Origin: Bubalus kerabau
Taxonomy: Eukaryota > Chordata > Mammalia > Artiodactyla > Bovidae
DNA length: 64,000 bases
Direction of reading: 5' to 3'
Assembly: GCF_029407905.1 (NCBI RefSeq)
Contig: NC_073643.1
Coordinates: 41,946,501-42,010,500, forward strand
Positions 1-10,435 of the stretch are shown one piece after another; within the stretch, counting starts at the first letter, position 1; each line of letters opens with the position of its first letter. The notes below the pieces were generated by a model. The model was given only the letters and a program-made list of their open reading frames with translations, had not been told where the DNA came from and did no database searches. Both the position numbers and the translations under genes were made by a program.

Positions 1-158
1 TGGTCCAGGGTTTCTTTTTGGGATGATAAGATGTTATAAAATTGATTGTGATGAAGGTTGTATAACTCAATGAATATACTAGAAACTAATGAACTGTATA
101 ATTTAAAAGGATGAATTTTATAGTATGTAAAATATATCTCAATAAAGCTGTTTTTTAA
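1..158 (+). mobile_element. L1M 3' end (old LINE-1 fragment)
   Basis: The segment reads like the 3' untranslated end of an old mammalian L1M element and runs in from outside the window. It has the usual end pattern of a gtgaatttta-type stretch followed by AATAAA at 141-146. No coding part is present in the window. The family is from memory of the consensus. Confidence 0.65.
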
Positions 159-208
159 AAGCACGTTAGCAATAGAATAGGAAAGATAACTCATTTATTA
201 TGTCAGTA

Positions 209-439
209 TGACAATGATTGGGCTTCCCTAGTGGCTTAGTGGTAAAGAATCCGTCTGTCAATGCAGGAGACTTGGGTTCAATCCCTGGTCCTGGAAGATC
301 CCCTGGAGGAAGAAATGGCAACCCACTCCAGTATTCTTGTCTGGAAAATCCCATGGACAGAGGAGCCTGGCAGGCTATGTCCATGGGTTTGCAAAGGGTC
401 GGACACAACTGAACAGTAACAGCAGCATGACAATAATTG
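209..439 (+). mobile_element. Bov-tA SINE with TSD
   Basis: A tRNA-Glu-like head (gggcttccctagtggctt) is followed by a pol III B-box-like GGTTCAATCCC and the Bov-A body. The element is 221-427. Flanking direct repeats of 12 bp (209-220 and 428-439, one mismatch) mark it as a retrotransposed copy. Confidence 0.9.
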
Positions 440-607
440 CTTAGATTAACAGTATTACTTAAAGAGAAAAGAATACAGTTTCTCATTCAAAAAACTCCAA
501 AAATGGATCTGTAGAAAATTCTTTTTAGTGATAGTTTTCTTGCCTCATCTGAAGGCTTAATAACAACAGACCAAGACTGGTCAAGATCTTTCTTGTATAG
601 CACTGTA

Positions 608-878
608 ACTGCTGCTGCTGCTAAGTTGCTTCAGTCGTGTCTGACTCTGTGCGACCCTGTAGACGGCAGCCCACCAGGCTCCCCCATCCCTGGGATTCTC
701 CAAGGCAAGAACACTGGAATGGGTTGCCATTTCCTTCTCCAACGCATGAAAGTGAAAAGTGAAAGTGAAGTCGCTCAGTCGTGCCCAACTCTTAGCGACT
801 CCATGGACTGCAGCCTACTAGGCTCCTCCATCCATGGGATTTTCCAGGCAAGAGTACTAGAGTGGGGTGCCATTGCCT
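608..878 (+). mobile_element. Bov-A2 SINE
   Basis: A two-unit Bov-A2 element opens with a CTG run and has two diverged Bov-A units joined by a gaaagtgaaaagtgaaag linker. Long open frames here are SINE shadows seen again at every Bov-A2 copy in the window. No convincing TSD was seen. Confidence 0.9.
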
Positions 879-1464
879 AGGTATGCCAAAAATCCAGTGG
901 TTTCCTGATTGTATAAGAGTCTATCTCTCAAAAACAATCAATACTCATGGCACAGACATAATAAGCATGCCCTGTGTATATATTATATGCCATGTGTATC
1001 ACGCCAAAATATTGTATGTATAAACTTGCATGCATTAGGCAGAAACATTAAAAACCTGTACCTAATTTGACTCATGACTGATTTCTCCTGCTTCATAATT
1101 CTTCCCAAGGAATATGTCACTTAGCATGTTTTTATCTTATTTTTCCTTGTTAATTGGTTGGAAGATTTCTATGTGTGAAGTATTTATTATATATAAAGTG
1201 AATTGTTGAAATCGTTTTTCAATGATTTTCAATGTTTTTCAATTATTTATCATCATTTAAAAACCCGTTGGGATCTTTCCCCTCAAACCTGTGTCTTCAT
1301 GATTGGTTAGGCTATCATTAATTTTGTTATTTTGTGGAAGTGAAGGGCATAGTCTGTACAGTTGAGAAACAGATATGAAATTTACCAAAGTAAAAAAGTT
1401 CCCTGGATTTGGCAAAGCGAAATTCTAAAATACACTATAACGTATATATTATTGAACTTCAGTG
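879..1464. other. Unique AT-rich DNA
   Basis: No gene or known repeat was recognised. The block is AT-rich and contains a short run of three imperfect tttttcaat units near 1217-1245. Confidence 0.6.
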
Positions 1465-2172
1465 AGGTAGTGCAACATTCAGAAAACGAAGATCATGGCA
1501 TCTGGTCCCATCACTTCATAGGAAATACATGGGGAAACAGTGGAAACAGCATCAGACTTTATTTTTTTGGGCTCCAAAATCACTGCAGATGGTGACTGAA
1601 GCCATGAAATTAAAAGACGCTTACTCCTTGGAAGGAAAGTTATGACCAACCTAGATAGCATATTGAAAAGCAGATACATTACTTTGCCAACAAAGGTCCG
1701 TCTAGTCAAGGCTGTGGTTTTTCCAGTGGTCATGTATGGATGTGAGAGTTGGACTGTGAAGAAAGCTGAGTGCCGAAGACTTGATGCTTTCGAACTGTGG
1801 TGTTGGAGAAGACTCTTGAGAGTCCCTTGGACTGCAAGGAGATCCAACTAGTCCATTCTAAAGGAGATCAGTCCTGGGTGTTTGTTTGGAAGGAATGATG
1901 CCAAAGCTGAAACTCCAGTACTTTGGCCACCTCATGAGAAGAGTTGACTCATTGGAAAAGGCTCTGATGCTGGGAGGAATTGGGGGCAAGAGGAGAAGGG
2001 GATGACAGAGGATGAGATGGTTGGATGGCATCACTGACTCAATGGACGTGAGTTTGAGTGAACTCTGGGAGTTGGTGATGGACAGGGTGGCCTGGCGTGC
2101 TGCAGTTCATGGGGTTGCAAAGAGTCGGACACGACTGAGCGACTGAACTGAACTGAACTGAAGGTAGTGCAA
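1465..2172 (+). mobile_element. BovB (RTE LINE), 5'-truncated, with TSD
   Basis: The element at 1476-2161 matches the last ~690 bp of BovB. It starts in the reverse transcriptase coding region downstream of the catalytic motif and ends in a short (TGAAC)n tail instead of poly-A, as RTE elements do. An 11 bp direct repeat AGGTAGTGCAA flanks it (1465-1475 and 2162-2172). The frame 1642-1851 encodes the C-terminal region (VMYGCESWT motif) but ends early, so the copy is dead. Confidence 0.92.
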
Positions 2173-2328
2173 AAAAAAAAAAAGTTTAAAATAAATGTTA
2201 AAAATAAATTAAATATGGCAAAAATATGGCCTTTAAAGGCTAACTACCTATTTTGTTATTTAAAATATGTATCATTCTTTTAACAGCCTAATTTTAAATT
2301 TGACCATTACTCTGTTGTATTTGGATCA

Positions 2329-2619
2329 CCCCTTTTGGTATGCTGCTACTGGTGCTAAGTCACTTCAGTCGTGTCCGACTCTGTGTGACCCCATAGACGG
2401 CAGCCCACCAGGCTTCCCCGTCCCTGGGATTCTCCGGGCAAGAACACTGGAGTGGGTTGCCATTCCTTCTCCAATGCATGAAAGTGAAAGTGAAGTCGCT
2501 TAGTCGTGTCCGACTCTAGCGACCCCATGGACTGCAGCCTATCAGGCTCCTCCGTCCATGGGATTTTCTAGGCAAAAGTACTGGAGTGGGGTGCCATTGC
2601 CTTCTCCCCCTTTTGGTAT
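2329..2619 (+). mobile_element. Bov-A2 SINE with TSD
   Basis: A two-unit Bov-A2 copy lies at 2342-2606. A perfect 13 bp TSD (ccccttttggtat) occurs at 2329-2341 and 2607-2619, so both ends are secure. Confidence 0.93.
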
Positions 2620-3734
2620 AGCATGTTTTAAAAAAATCCTAATGAAGAAAAAGTTAATTTATAGAAATTTGTCAAATGATTTTTCTCCTTAAGAAATGTA
2701 AATATTGTATCATAAAATTGTTTTTCTTTTTTAAAATGTCATTTTTCTAATGATCATGTTTAATGGTTGTGTGACTTTTCATATTGTTGCACCATGAGGT
2801 ATTGATGCATAATACAGGTACTTCACAGATGAGCTGCAGTGTCTCCAGCTCACTCATTTCAAAGATGAGGAAAGGTGATCACAGTGGAGTTGGAACCTGG
2901 GTTTCTTTTTCCCATGTCAGTGATTAGAGTCACATGGGAACACACCATTGCCTTGACTCATTTCACATGCAGTTCTCAGGTTCACACCCATAGCATGAAA
3001 TGATGCATAATCCCATTGGTCTTAGATATTTCGGGGGATGGGGATAAAAGATGTAAGTTTAATATTAAAGCTGCTTTTGATTCAGCAGACTACACTTTTA
3101 GTATCAAGGAGAAAAAGGAGTAAATGGAGAGAGCAATCTGGTATTTTCTGTACTTTAGAGTGAAACCAAAAATGAGGAAAAAAGATATAATCAGAACTCA
3201 ACACCATCCTATTTCAGCACAGCATGTAATTCTCAGTTTAAAAAAAAAAAAAAGGAAGTTTTTTTTTTTTTTAAGAGAAAGCACTTTAAGATAATATCTC
3301 TATGAGCCATTTCCGTGAAAAGCAAGTGAAGCTTTTACTCCCTCTGAGAAATGGCTTTGCAATTGTGAAGCAGCTAGAGAGCCTGGCTCAGGAGGCAGGT
3401 TGGTCATTGACAGTGTGTGAATGAGCTGATCTGCATGAAACCTGAATAGTAAATGAGAGCCCAAGGGTTGAACTAGAGTACTCTTGGTGATGCAGATTTG
3501 CCATGAATGAAGCCCTGGGTAGCCAAGCTAGCTGTATATCTGGGAGCTGGTTAAAAGCTTGGTAACCTGCTTGACTGCTTTTGAGAACTGACATTGCCAT
3601 TACAATCATCTGGCTCCTGCTCTGGGTCAGTCAACTGATGAAGCTACAAATGACCTCCATTTCTGACTGAATATGGGGAACACAAAGCAAAGAGCAGCAT
3701 TTCTTGATATTTTTCTTTCTTTCTTCTTCTATTT
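2620..3734. other. Mostly unique DNA with a possible MIR remnant
   Basis: No gene was recognised. 2800-2960 faintly resembles a reverse-orientation MIR (tcatttcaaagatgaggaaag). An A run at about 3241-3253 is followed closely by a T run at about 3260-3271, so the two could pair. The segment ends in a pyrimidine-rich stretch leading into the poly-C tract. Confidence 0.5.
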
Positions 3735-3760
3735 CCCCCCCCCCCCCCCCCCCCCCCCCC
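3735..3760. repeat. Poly-C tract, 26 bases
   Basis: An uninterrupted run of 26 C follows a TTTC/TTCTTC-rich pyrimidine tract. Homopolymer C runs this long are rare in mammalian DNA. The glycine-rich minus-strand frame over it is an artefact of this run. Confidence 0.97.
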
Positions 3761-4749
3761 AGAAATGGTGAAAAGGAACTTGAAGCCACATCCAACTGAT
3801 GGCTTCTGTGTTCTGTTTTTGAGATACATTCTCACTGCTTTGGTGGAGTGGCTGGGAGAGAGTGCTTGGTATTGACATTCAGATGAACATATCAAATACC
3901 TCTCTGGGCTGCTGAATTTCTTTATCTGATATTGGCACAACAAGCAGCTCAGAGGTATTTGTCTGTATCACTCTGGTCCTTTTATATTCCGACTGTTGAA
4001 TGAAAGGAGACGGACAACTAAGACTTCTTTTTGAAAAGAAGTCCATTATCAGGGTCTTTGAAGCTCAGAAGAGTGAGTACATTCGACTTGGATAAAGCCC
4101 CACAAAAGGTGGAAGGAAGCAAAGACAGCCTTATAAATTTCCCTGTGAACAAGCAGATCTATTGTTGTCTTTATTAAAATATGCCTCCGAGTCGGTGGTT
4201 CTGTTCTGAGTGATACCTCGGAGTTGACTTGAAAGCAATCACTGGGAACTTCACGTGTCTCTACAATAGCTTAGTCTGTCTTGAGAAAAATAAAAGGAGA
4301 TCAAATTGTTATGCTGAGAGTGCTCAGTGTGTTGAACAAATTTATTCTCAAAATTTTAAAGTTAAAACTTTGGTGATTATATTAGTAAAGATAAGTAAGC
4401 TAGTTGACATCAACACATGCATTCTGTTTGTTCTTTGTACATCCGTGTACCTCCCAAAGAGGGCTGTGACCCAGATTTCATATGCATTCAAGACTTTCAT
4501 TAGTTAAGAATGACATATACTTATCATTAGAGCTTACTAATTAAAGCAGAATATGACATTTCAAAGTAACGATGCTCCCTAGTGTCTCAATGTAAAATAC
4601 TCCCTAGCCTATTTTTAATGACCTGGTATGCTATATATGTTAAAAATATTATTTTGTTATGATCTTATGTTTTCATTATTGTCAGTGGTAGTGATGAACA
4701 GGAAGACAGGACATTCTTCTAGATGAGTAGGAAGGAGACCAGTGAAATG
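3761..4749. other. Unique DNA
   Basis: No known repeat or gene was recognised. It contains the small palindrome listed separately and a 92-codon chance frame (4229-4507) with no recognisable protein. Confidence 0.5.
4022..4043. repeat. 22 bp near-perfect palindrome
   Basis: Two 10 bp arms (GACTTCTTTT and AAAAGAAGTC) pair perfectly around a 2-base centre. Confidence 0.9.
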
Positions 4750-4935
4750 AACCAAGGGCTTTGGGTTTGATCGCAGTCACATCCTGGGTGCATCCCTGCA
4801 TTCTTGCATTTGTTCAGTACTTTGATAGACTGCATGATTTCTACCTGCCACCCTCTCTGCTAGATGCTGGGAAGACATCAGTTACTAGCACACAGGTGGT
4901 TCCTGCCCTCAAGGAGCTTGCCCCCCTCCCTTTGA
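4750..4935 (+). mobile_element. Old LINE 3'-end fragment (L1ME/L2-type)
   Basis: The text tagatgctgggaagacatca followed by cctgccctcaaggagctt matches the well-known 3' region of old mammalian LINEs. Boundaries are approximate. Confidence 0.55.
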
Positions 4936-5047
4936 TTGTGATCAGAGCTGTTCTTTATATTTCCTCTTTTTCATCCTCATTAGCAGCAGAGAGGATGATG
5001 TTTTCTGTGCTGGTTATTGATAGCTTATGGTGAATGGTGTCGGATTT

Positions 5048-5769
5048 GTGAACTGTGAAGATTTAGCTTCAGGACCAGGGACCAGGCTTGATCACTCAAG
5101 AGCTTTTGTGCAGCAGAGTTTTGTTAAAGTGAAAAGGGACAGAGGAAGCTTCTGACACAGACATCAGAAGGGGGATGGAGAGTGCTCCCCTTGCTACTCT
5201 AAGCAAGGAAATTATATACTTTTAAAATTAGTTACTACAATAAATCAAAAGAATGTCTCAAGGTTGTAAAGATCTGACAAGACCCACTCCCATAATTTAC
5301 ATTTTAAGATAACAGAATTAGCCAGAAGGTTTTCAGGAAGGAGAAATTGTCCTCAAGCAGGATACATTGTTGTTATATAATCCTTAGTACAGAGTTTAAA
5401 CTGAGTTGTTTGTTGTGTAATCATCAGTTCCAATCTTAAAGGAAAAAAATGTTTTATGTGACTAAGACTAAGGAATGTAGAGAAAAAAAAAAGACCTTTG
5501 TCCTTTCTTCCTCCTTGAGATTTCCAGACCCCTATCTCCTCTTCAAGAGCCCCAGAGCCTTCTTTCCTCCTTGGGGACCGTGGACTTATCAACCTGCCTG
5601 GGAGTTGACTCTCTCATTGTATATATATCCTCACTTGCTGTTGCAAACTTTTAGAGATTCTCAGTTGATAAGGACAGTGGAAAGAAGTATCTCCTGACTT
5701 ATTCTTTACCTTTCCTCATATTTGTGTCTGGTTTCTCAGATAAGTTTGTATCATATAAATTCAGTGACC
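5048..5769 (-). mobile_element. ERV LTR, minus strand (BTLTR1-like, class II)
   Basis: The block resembles a ruminant class II (ERVK-type) LTR read on the minus strand. On that strand a TATATAA box (about 5213) precedes a degraded polyadenylation signal (about 5122), the right order for an LTR. Proposed ends TG...CA are 5054-5763. Flanking 6-mers gtgaac and gtgacc differ by one base, compatible with the 6 bp TSD of class II elements. No internal viral region is present, so this would be a solo LTR. The exact ends are less sure than the identity. Confidence 0.68.
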
Positions 5770-5799
5770 CAGAACTATGGCTGCTGTTCCCGTGCTCTA

Positions 5800-6868
5800 C
5801 CTGGTATGCTGTTTTGTTTTGTTTTTCAAACTTTTTATTTTGTACTGGAGTATACCCAGTTAACAAACAATGTTGTAGTGAAGAAGGAAACAGACAGAAC
5901 AGGCTCCGTCTTGAAAGCTGGACTCCATCTTGGGCTGGACTGTGGACTTTGAGCTATATGCCCAGTATCTATGGAAACGACATACCAACTGGAAAACCAG
6001 GCCCCCCCAGATGGAAGAACCCCAGGGCTCATACCTAGACTCTCCATTGCCTAAAAGAATACCCTAATTATCTGTGTAACCAAATAGAATCATAAATTCT
6101 ATTAGGCTTGTTGGGGTATGACCACAGGCCTATGATAATTGTCCACTGTTCACTACCTAGGCTTAAGGCATATGAATCACGGGTTAACTTTGATTGTATC
6201 TTTTTCTTCCTTTGTTCAGACTAGTTCCAGGGAATTTGGGGAGGTGGGTTTGGGCACATACACCTAGGGTATATAAAGTTTTCACAAAAACTGGTCGGGG
6301 TCCTTGGCTAAGAGGAGAACTCTGCCTTGGGCCCGCCGGTGTAATAAACTGCACCCCACTATCTGCACTGTCCTTCTGAAGGAGTTTGTTTCCCGGAATG
6401 CGTGGCTACAACAGTAGAAGTTTCAGGTGAACAGCTAAGGGACTCGGCCATATGTATACATGTATCCATTGTCCACGCCCCCTGACCCCCCGCAAACTCC
6501 CCTCCCGCCCAGCTGACCTCATAACGTTGAGCAGAGTGCCATGTGCTGTACAGTAAGGTCCTCAGAGTGCCATGTGCTATATAGTAAGGTCCTTGTTGGT
6601 TATCCATTTTAAATACAGCAGTGTGTACGTGTCCATCCCAAACTCCTTAACTATTCCTTCCCCCATCCTTCCCCCCCGGCAACCATAGTTTGCCTTCTAA
6701 GTCTGTGAGTCTCTTTCTGTTTTGTAAGTAAGTTCATTTGTATCATTTATTTTTAGATTTCACATGTAAGTGATATTATATATTTGTCTTTCGGTGTCTG
6801 ACTTACTTCACTCAGTATGGCACTCTCCAGGTCCATCCATGTTGCTACAAATTCTGCCTGGTATACTG
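5800..6868 (-). mobile_element. Ruminant L1 3' end with TSD, split by a solo LTR
   Basis: A minus-strand L1 3' region occupies 5812-5878 and 6414-6856. A 12 bp TSD with one mismatch (cctggtatgctg at 5800-5811; cctggtatactg at 6857-6868) bounds the whole insertion. A 31 bp unit is tandemly duplicated inside it (6532-6562 and 6563-6593, two differences). It is 5'-truncated and non-coding. Confidence 0.88.
5875..6417 (+). mobile_element. Solo LTR of a class I endogenous retrovirus
   Basis: The LTR is 5879-6413 (535 bp) and begins TG, ends CA. A 4 bp target duplication GTAG lies immediately outside (5875-5878, 6414-6417), as expected for gammaretrovirus-like class I elements. U3 is followed by a TATATAA box at 6270-6276 and AATAAA at 6343-6348, so the transcription direction is plus. 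No internal viral genes remain, which implies LTR-LTR recombination. It lies within the minus-strand L1 and is therefore younger than it. Confidence 0.88.
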
Positions 6869-7098
6869 CTGATGCTCATTTTCTTCCTTCACTCTCTCTC
6901 ATATCCCTCTAAGTAATAATAGCACTGAACTAAATGGTTCCAGTGTTTACATTGTGAATCAGTAATACTCTCAAATGTCAGTGGGATTTGTATTTGGGGC
7001 AATGATTGTAAAAATTTGCTAACTAAACCAGCTGTTATGGGCTATAATAACATATAGGGAGGAGAGTCACCTTACATTAAGATTATTTATTATGGCTT

Positions 7099-7313
7099 TT
7101 ACCCTAGTGGTGGGCTTCCCTGGTGGCTCAGCTGGTAGAGAATCTGCCTGCAATGCAGGAGACCTGGGTTCAATCCCTGGGTTGGGAAGATCCCCTGGAG
7201 AAGGAAAAAGCTACCCAGTCCACTATTCTGGCCTGGAGAATTCCATGAACTGTGTAGTTCATGAGGCTACAGAGAGTTGGACATGACTGAACAACTTTCA
7301 CTTACCCTAGTGG
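7099..7313 (+). mobile_element. Bov-tA SINE with TSD
   Basis: The SINE is 7111-7301 with tRNA-Glu head and Bov-A body. A perfect 12 bp TSD ttaccctagtgg flanks it (7099-7110, 7302-7313). Confidence 0.93.
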
Positions 7314-7677
7314 CAGCCAAGAAGTGGCAGATTGCTCAGCCCTCATTCCAAACCCTGGGAAGAGAAGAAGCATGTCCTTTCTCTGACAGAAGCATGTAGG
7401 GTCTCTCAAGAGAAAATCAGGGTTTGAACATGGAAAAACAGTGTGAAGAGTTTCCAAACAAAAGCAGGAAAGAGAAAGAGGAGGAGATTGCTTTGTGCTA
7501 ATGTGCCCATTTCTCACCTCGCTTTCCCAGCAGTAAAAGCATCTTCATGTTGGTGGTGGTGTTGCTGTCAGCACCACCAGCATCATCATCATCACAGCTG
7601 TTGTTTATTAAGCACAGAACTTCCATCTCATAGGTGCCACTAATATTCAAATTTTATGGATGACCAAACCTTTTATA
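7314..7677. other. Unique DNA with GGT/CAT trinucleotide-rich patch
   Basis: No gene was recognised. 7548-7595 holds GGT-type then CAC/CAT-type triplets, which partly complement each other. Confidence 0.5.
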
Positions 7678-7908
7678 GGGCTTCCCAGGTGGCTCTAGTG
7701 GTAAAGAACCTGCCTGCCATTACAGGACACATAAGAGACTTAGCGCTGATCCCTGGGTCAGGAAGATCCTCTAGAGGAGGGCATGGCAACCCACTCCAGT
7801 ATTCTTGCCTGGAGAATCCCATGGACAGACGAGCCTGGCGGGCTACAGTTCCTGGAGTCGCAAAGAGTCAGACATGACTGGAGTGATTTAGCACACAAAC
7901 ACAAACAA
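7678..7908 (+). mobile_element. Bov-tA SINE
   Basis: The head is gggcttcccaggtggct and the Bov-A body ends in an ACAA-rich tail. An internal insertion near the B box makes this copy slightly longer than its neighbours. Confidence 0.9.
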
Positions 7909-7915
7909 TTTAGAG

Positions 7916-8100
7916 CAGTGGACCTCAACCTTTTCGCCACCCGGGACTGGTTTTGTAGAATACAGTTTCTCCACGGACTGGCGGAGGCGTGGGGTGGTTT
8001 CGGTATGATTCAAGTGCATTACATTTATTGTGCACTTTATTTCTATTATTATCGCATCAGTTCTACCTCAGATCACCAAGCATTAGCTCTTGGAAGCTGG
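7916..8100 (+). mobile_element. hAT-type non-autonomous DNA transposon fragment
   Basis: It begins cagtggacctcaaccttttc, a degraded hAT terminal repeat, followed by the gggactggtttt and catttattgtgcacttta signature of a known mammalian MITE-like repeat whose name I cannot fix. It then skips to a later part of that consensus, implying an internal deletion. The 3' terminal repeat is not visible. Confidence 0.55.
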
Positions 8101-8225
8101 GAATCGCTTATTTAGAGTGTTCAGGCAACTTGCCCAAAGCCCCAGAACTGGTAAATGACATAGTCAGGACCCCCTGCCCCCAGGGCTGTCTGACCCCAGA
8201 CCACTCTTGACCACTACCTTCTACC
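8101..8225 (-). mobile_element. MIR SINE fragment
   Basis: Reverse-orientation MIR core is visible: caacttgcccaaagccccag, then ctggtaaatgacatagtcag and ctgtctgacccc. Old and diverged. Confidence 0.75.
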
Positions 8226-8545
8226 ACCTTTCATTGTCTTGTAATCTTTTTTGTACCCTTTCTTGTATAAACAGCTGGTAGGGGTCTTTAACCTCAAAGA
8301 TGGTGATGAGTCAAACATTCAGGTTATCTTTCATTTCTGAATGAACACTGTCATTTTCTCAATCTTTTTTTCAGATGGATTTCCTAAAAGCAAATTGCAG
8401 GCCTTCCAATGACTGTGCTCCGTGATAGTGACTGATTTGGGACTGGTCTTGTTATTCAAATCCCCTCACTCCCTCTCCCCGTATTAACCACACGTTTGTG
8501 TTCTAATGTTGGTGAGTCTGTGTCTGTTTTGTTTATGAGTTAAAA
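8226..8545. other. Unique DNA
   Basis: Nothing recognisable as gene or repeat. Confidence 0.5.
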
Positions 8546-8734
8546 TGTTACTCAGTCGTTCCCAACTTTGAGACTCCGTGAATTGTAGCTTGCCAGGCTC
8601 CTCTGTCCATGGTATTTCCCAGGCAAGAATACTAAAGTGGGTTGCTGTTTCTTATACCAGGGGATCTTCCAGACCCAGAGATTGAAGCTGGGTCTCCTGC
8701 AACTCTTTACTGTCTGAGTCACCAAGGAAGCCCC
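8546..8734 (-). mobile_element. Bov-tA SINE
   Basis: On the minus strand the tRNA-like head is at 8734 and the body ends near 8546. More diverged than most copies here. Confidence 0.88.
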
Positions 8735-8747
8735 ATATACTGGGGCT

Positions 8748-8880
8748 CAATTTCTTGAATTGTAAAATGGGGGTGAGTAACAAAAGTACCTCATCCCCAT
8801 GAGGGTTACCTGAGAGAATGCTGATAAAGCACTTAGCATAGTGTCTGGTATGCAGAAGTGTTAAATATATGTGATGATGA
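8748..8880 (+). mobile_element. MIR SINE fragment
   Basis: ttgtaaaatgggggtgagta followed by gataaagcacttagcatagt matches the 3' half of MIR in sense orientation. Confidence 0.75.
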
Positions 8881-9144
8881 TAGAGATCATGGTGGTGAAA
8901 GAAGTAAGTTACACTACTTCATTTCTTCAAGTGAAATCTTACACAGAAGCTCAATATATGAATATATGAATCTGATTAACTGTTCTGTTTGAGTGGGTAC
9001 AGAGCTTATCTTTCTCAGCACTCCCACAGAACACAGGTGCTCAAATGTGTTCACACAGAGCTCAGAAATGATGATTCTTGGTTTGAAATTAGGGAAAAGA
9101 AGCAACAGCAGGCTGTGGAAGGGTAGAGAAAGCACCACGGGCAA

Positions 9145-9305
9145 GGTGCTAGCCGATTTGGACTTAATGAGGGCTCTGTTGCTTTCAGCTCACAAGACCT
9201 TGGACAACTGTTTTTCTCTTTTTGTGCCTCAGTTTCCTCTTCTGTGGAGTGATGATAGCAATATCCACTCAACAGGGCTGTTTTCAGAACTACTGAGATA
9301 ATGTA
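9145..9305 (+). mobile_element. MIR SINE fragment
   Basis: caagaccttggacaactg, then gtgcctcagtttcctcttct and gtggagtgatgatagcaat match the MIR core in sense orientation. Confidence 0.75.
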
Positions 9306-9479
9306 TTGTGGATGGACTTTGAAGATGTACTGGCCTACAAGCTTTGGTTTTTGTTGTGCAGATTATACTAGGATAAAAATAAGTTTGATAAAGAGTTGCA
9401 GATGGGACTGTATTTATGGGCTATGTTAGAGCCCAAGGCTTTCTTTTGATGTTAAAGATGCAACTCACCAGCTGACCTC

Positions 9480-10000
9480 ATTTACTTGGAAATTCTAGAG
9501 TGGCAGCATAACGCTTTGAAGCCCAATGGTTAATTTTCTTTAGAGATCTTTCCTCTTCTGGTTATTGGATGCTGTGCTTATGTTCTTTAAACCCTGGCAG
9601 TGAGGAGGAACCCCTTGTGTGACCATGGATTTACTGGGGTATAAATCTACCTAACTAGCAGCTGGGTGGGAGCTGATGAGGGCTGGCCCCAGAGCCCAGC
9701 CACATTAGCCGAGTTAGAAGGACGTGCCGACTTCAACTTCCAGCCACGAGGCCCAGCAGCAAACCGCAGGGAAGCAGTAGCAGCCCATGGTGTGGCCTGC
9801 TGCGCTGCCATCATTCTTGTCAGCGCTGCCATCATCGCCATTAAGCCATTATTAAGTGCCGGCCTGTGGGGCTCCCTTAGGTGCCATCGTAGGCAGATAG
9901 GCAGCTGTGTGTTTTAAATAAGAGCCTTGCGAAGGACCATGAGGTGAAGGGGCCCAGCTGTAATCCAAGGCAGGCCCACAAGCGTGGCTCTAGTAGGCAT
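9480..10000. promoter_or_regulatory. Candidate conserved non-coding element
   Basis: This block holds no repeat I recognise and is more GC-rich than its surroundings. It has two copies of GCGCTGCCATCAT exactly 21 bp apart (9802-9814, 9823-9835) and a homeodomain-like cluster ATTAAGCCATTATTAAG near 9839-9855. Overlapping chance frames on both strands (9666-9917 plus, 9647-9841 minus) show no known protein. The regulatory role is inference from composition and motif density. Confidence 0.35.
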
Positions 10001-10234
10001 TTGTTTGTGGTGTCAGCTTAATCCATATGGCCCTCTTCTTTGAGAAGGGCTCCCAACTCTCACCTTCAGGGGTGGCCCTGGTGGTCAAGTTTGTCCTGTG
10101 TAACTTGGCTCCCATGGCCATGCCTGAGTGATGCACAGCTGACTGAAGCCAGCCCAGTCAGATTGTCGTTCCCAGAAGTTGGACATGGGACTAAGACCTA
10201 CTTGTAGGTAGATGGGGTAGATAGGTACATTTGG

Positions 10235-10430
10235 AACCTGTGGTTAATTCAGTAACCCTTATAACAGTCCTTTGAGGTAGATCCTTTCTCATTCCCATTT
10301 TATAGAAGAGGAAACTGAGTCATAGAGAGGTTAAGTAATTTTCCCAAGTTCATATACTTAGGTAGTGGCAGAGCCAGGTTTGAACCCAGGTAACATGAAC
10401 TCATGCCTTTAGCCACTACGAGACTGTCTT
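10235..10430 (-). mobile_element. MIR SINE, nearly full length
   Basis: In reverse orientation: ttttatagaagaggaaactg, gagaggttaagtaattttcc, gcagagccaggtttgaaccc and a tail near ccactacgagact. Little of the consensus is missing. Confidence 0.82.
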
Positions 10431-10435
10431 TCTGA

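Noticed and set aside
221..300. tRNA-Glu gene (and similar hits at each Bov-tA and CHR head)
   Set aside because: Only the promoter-half of a tRNA is present, fused to a SINE body; the cloverleaf is incomplete.
3644..3943. Minus frame with a nine-glycine run
   Set aside because: The glycines come from the poly-C tract; the rest is not protein-like.
5054..6413. A full provirus with two LTRs
   Set aside because: The two LTRs belong to different classes, face opposite ways and have no viral genes between them.
9647..9917. Overlapping alanine-rich frames on both strands
   Set aside because: Both strands are open over the same DNA, a composition effect; no family recognised. Kept only as a possible regulatory block.
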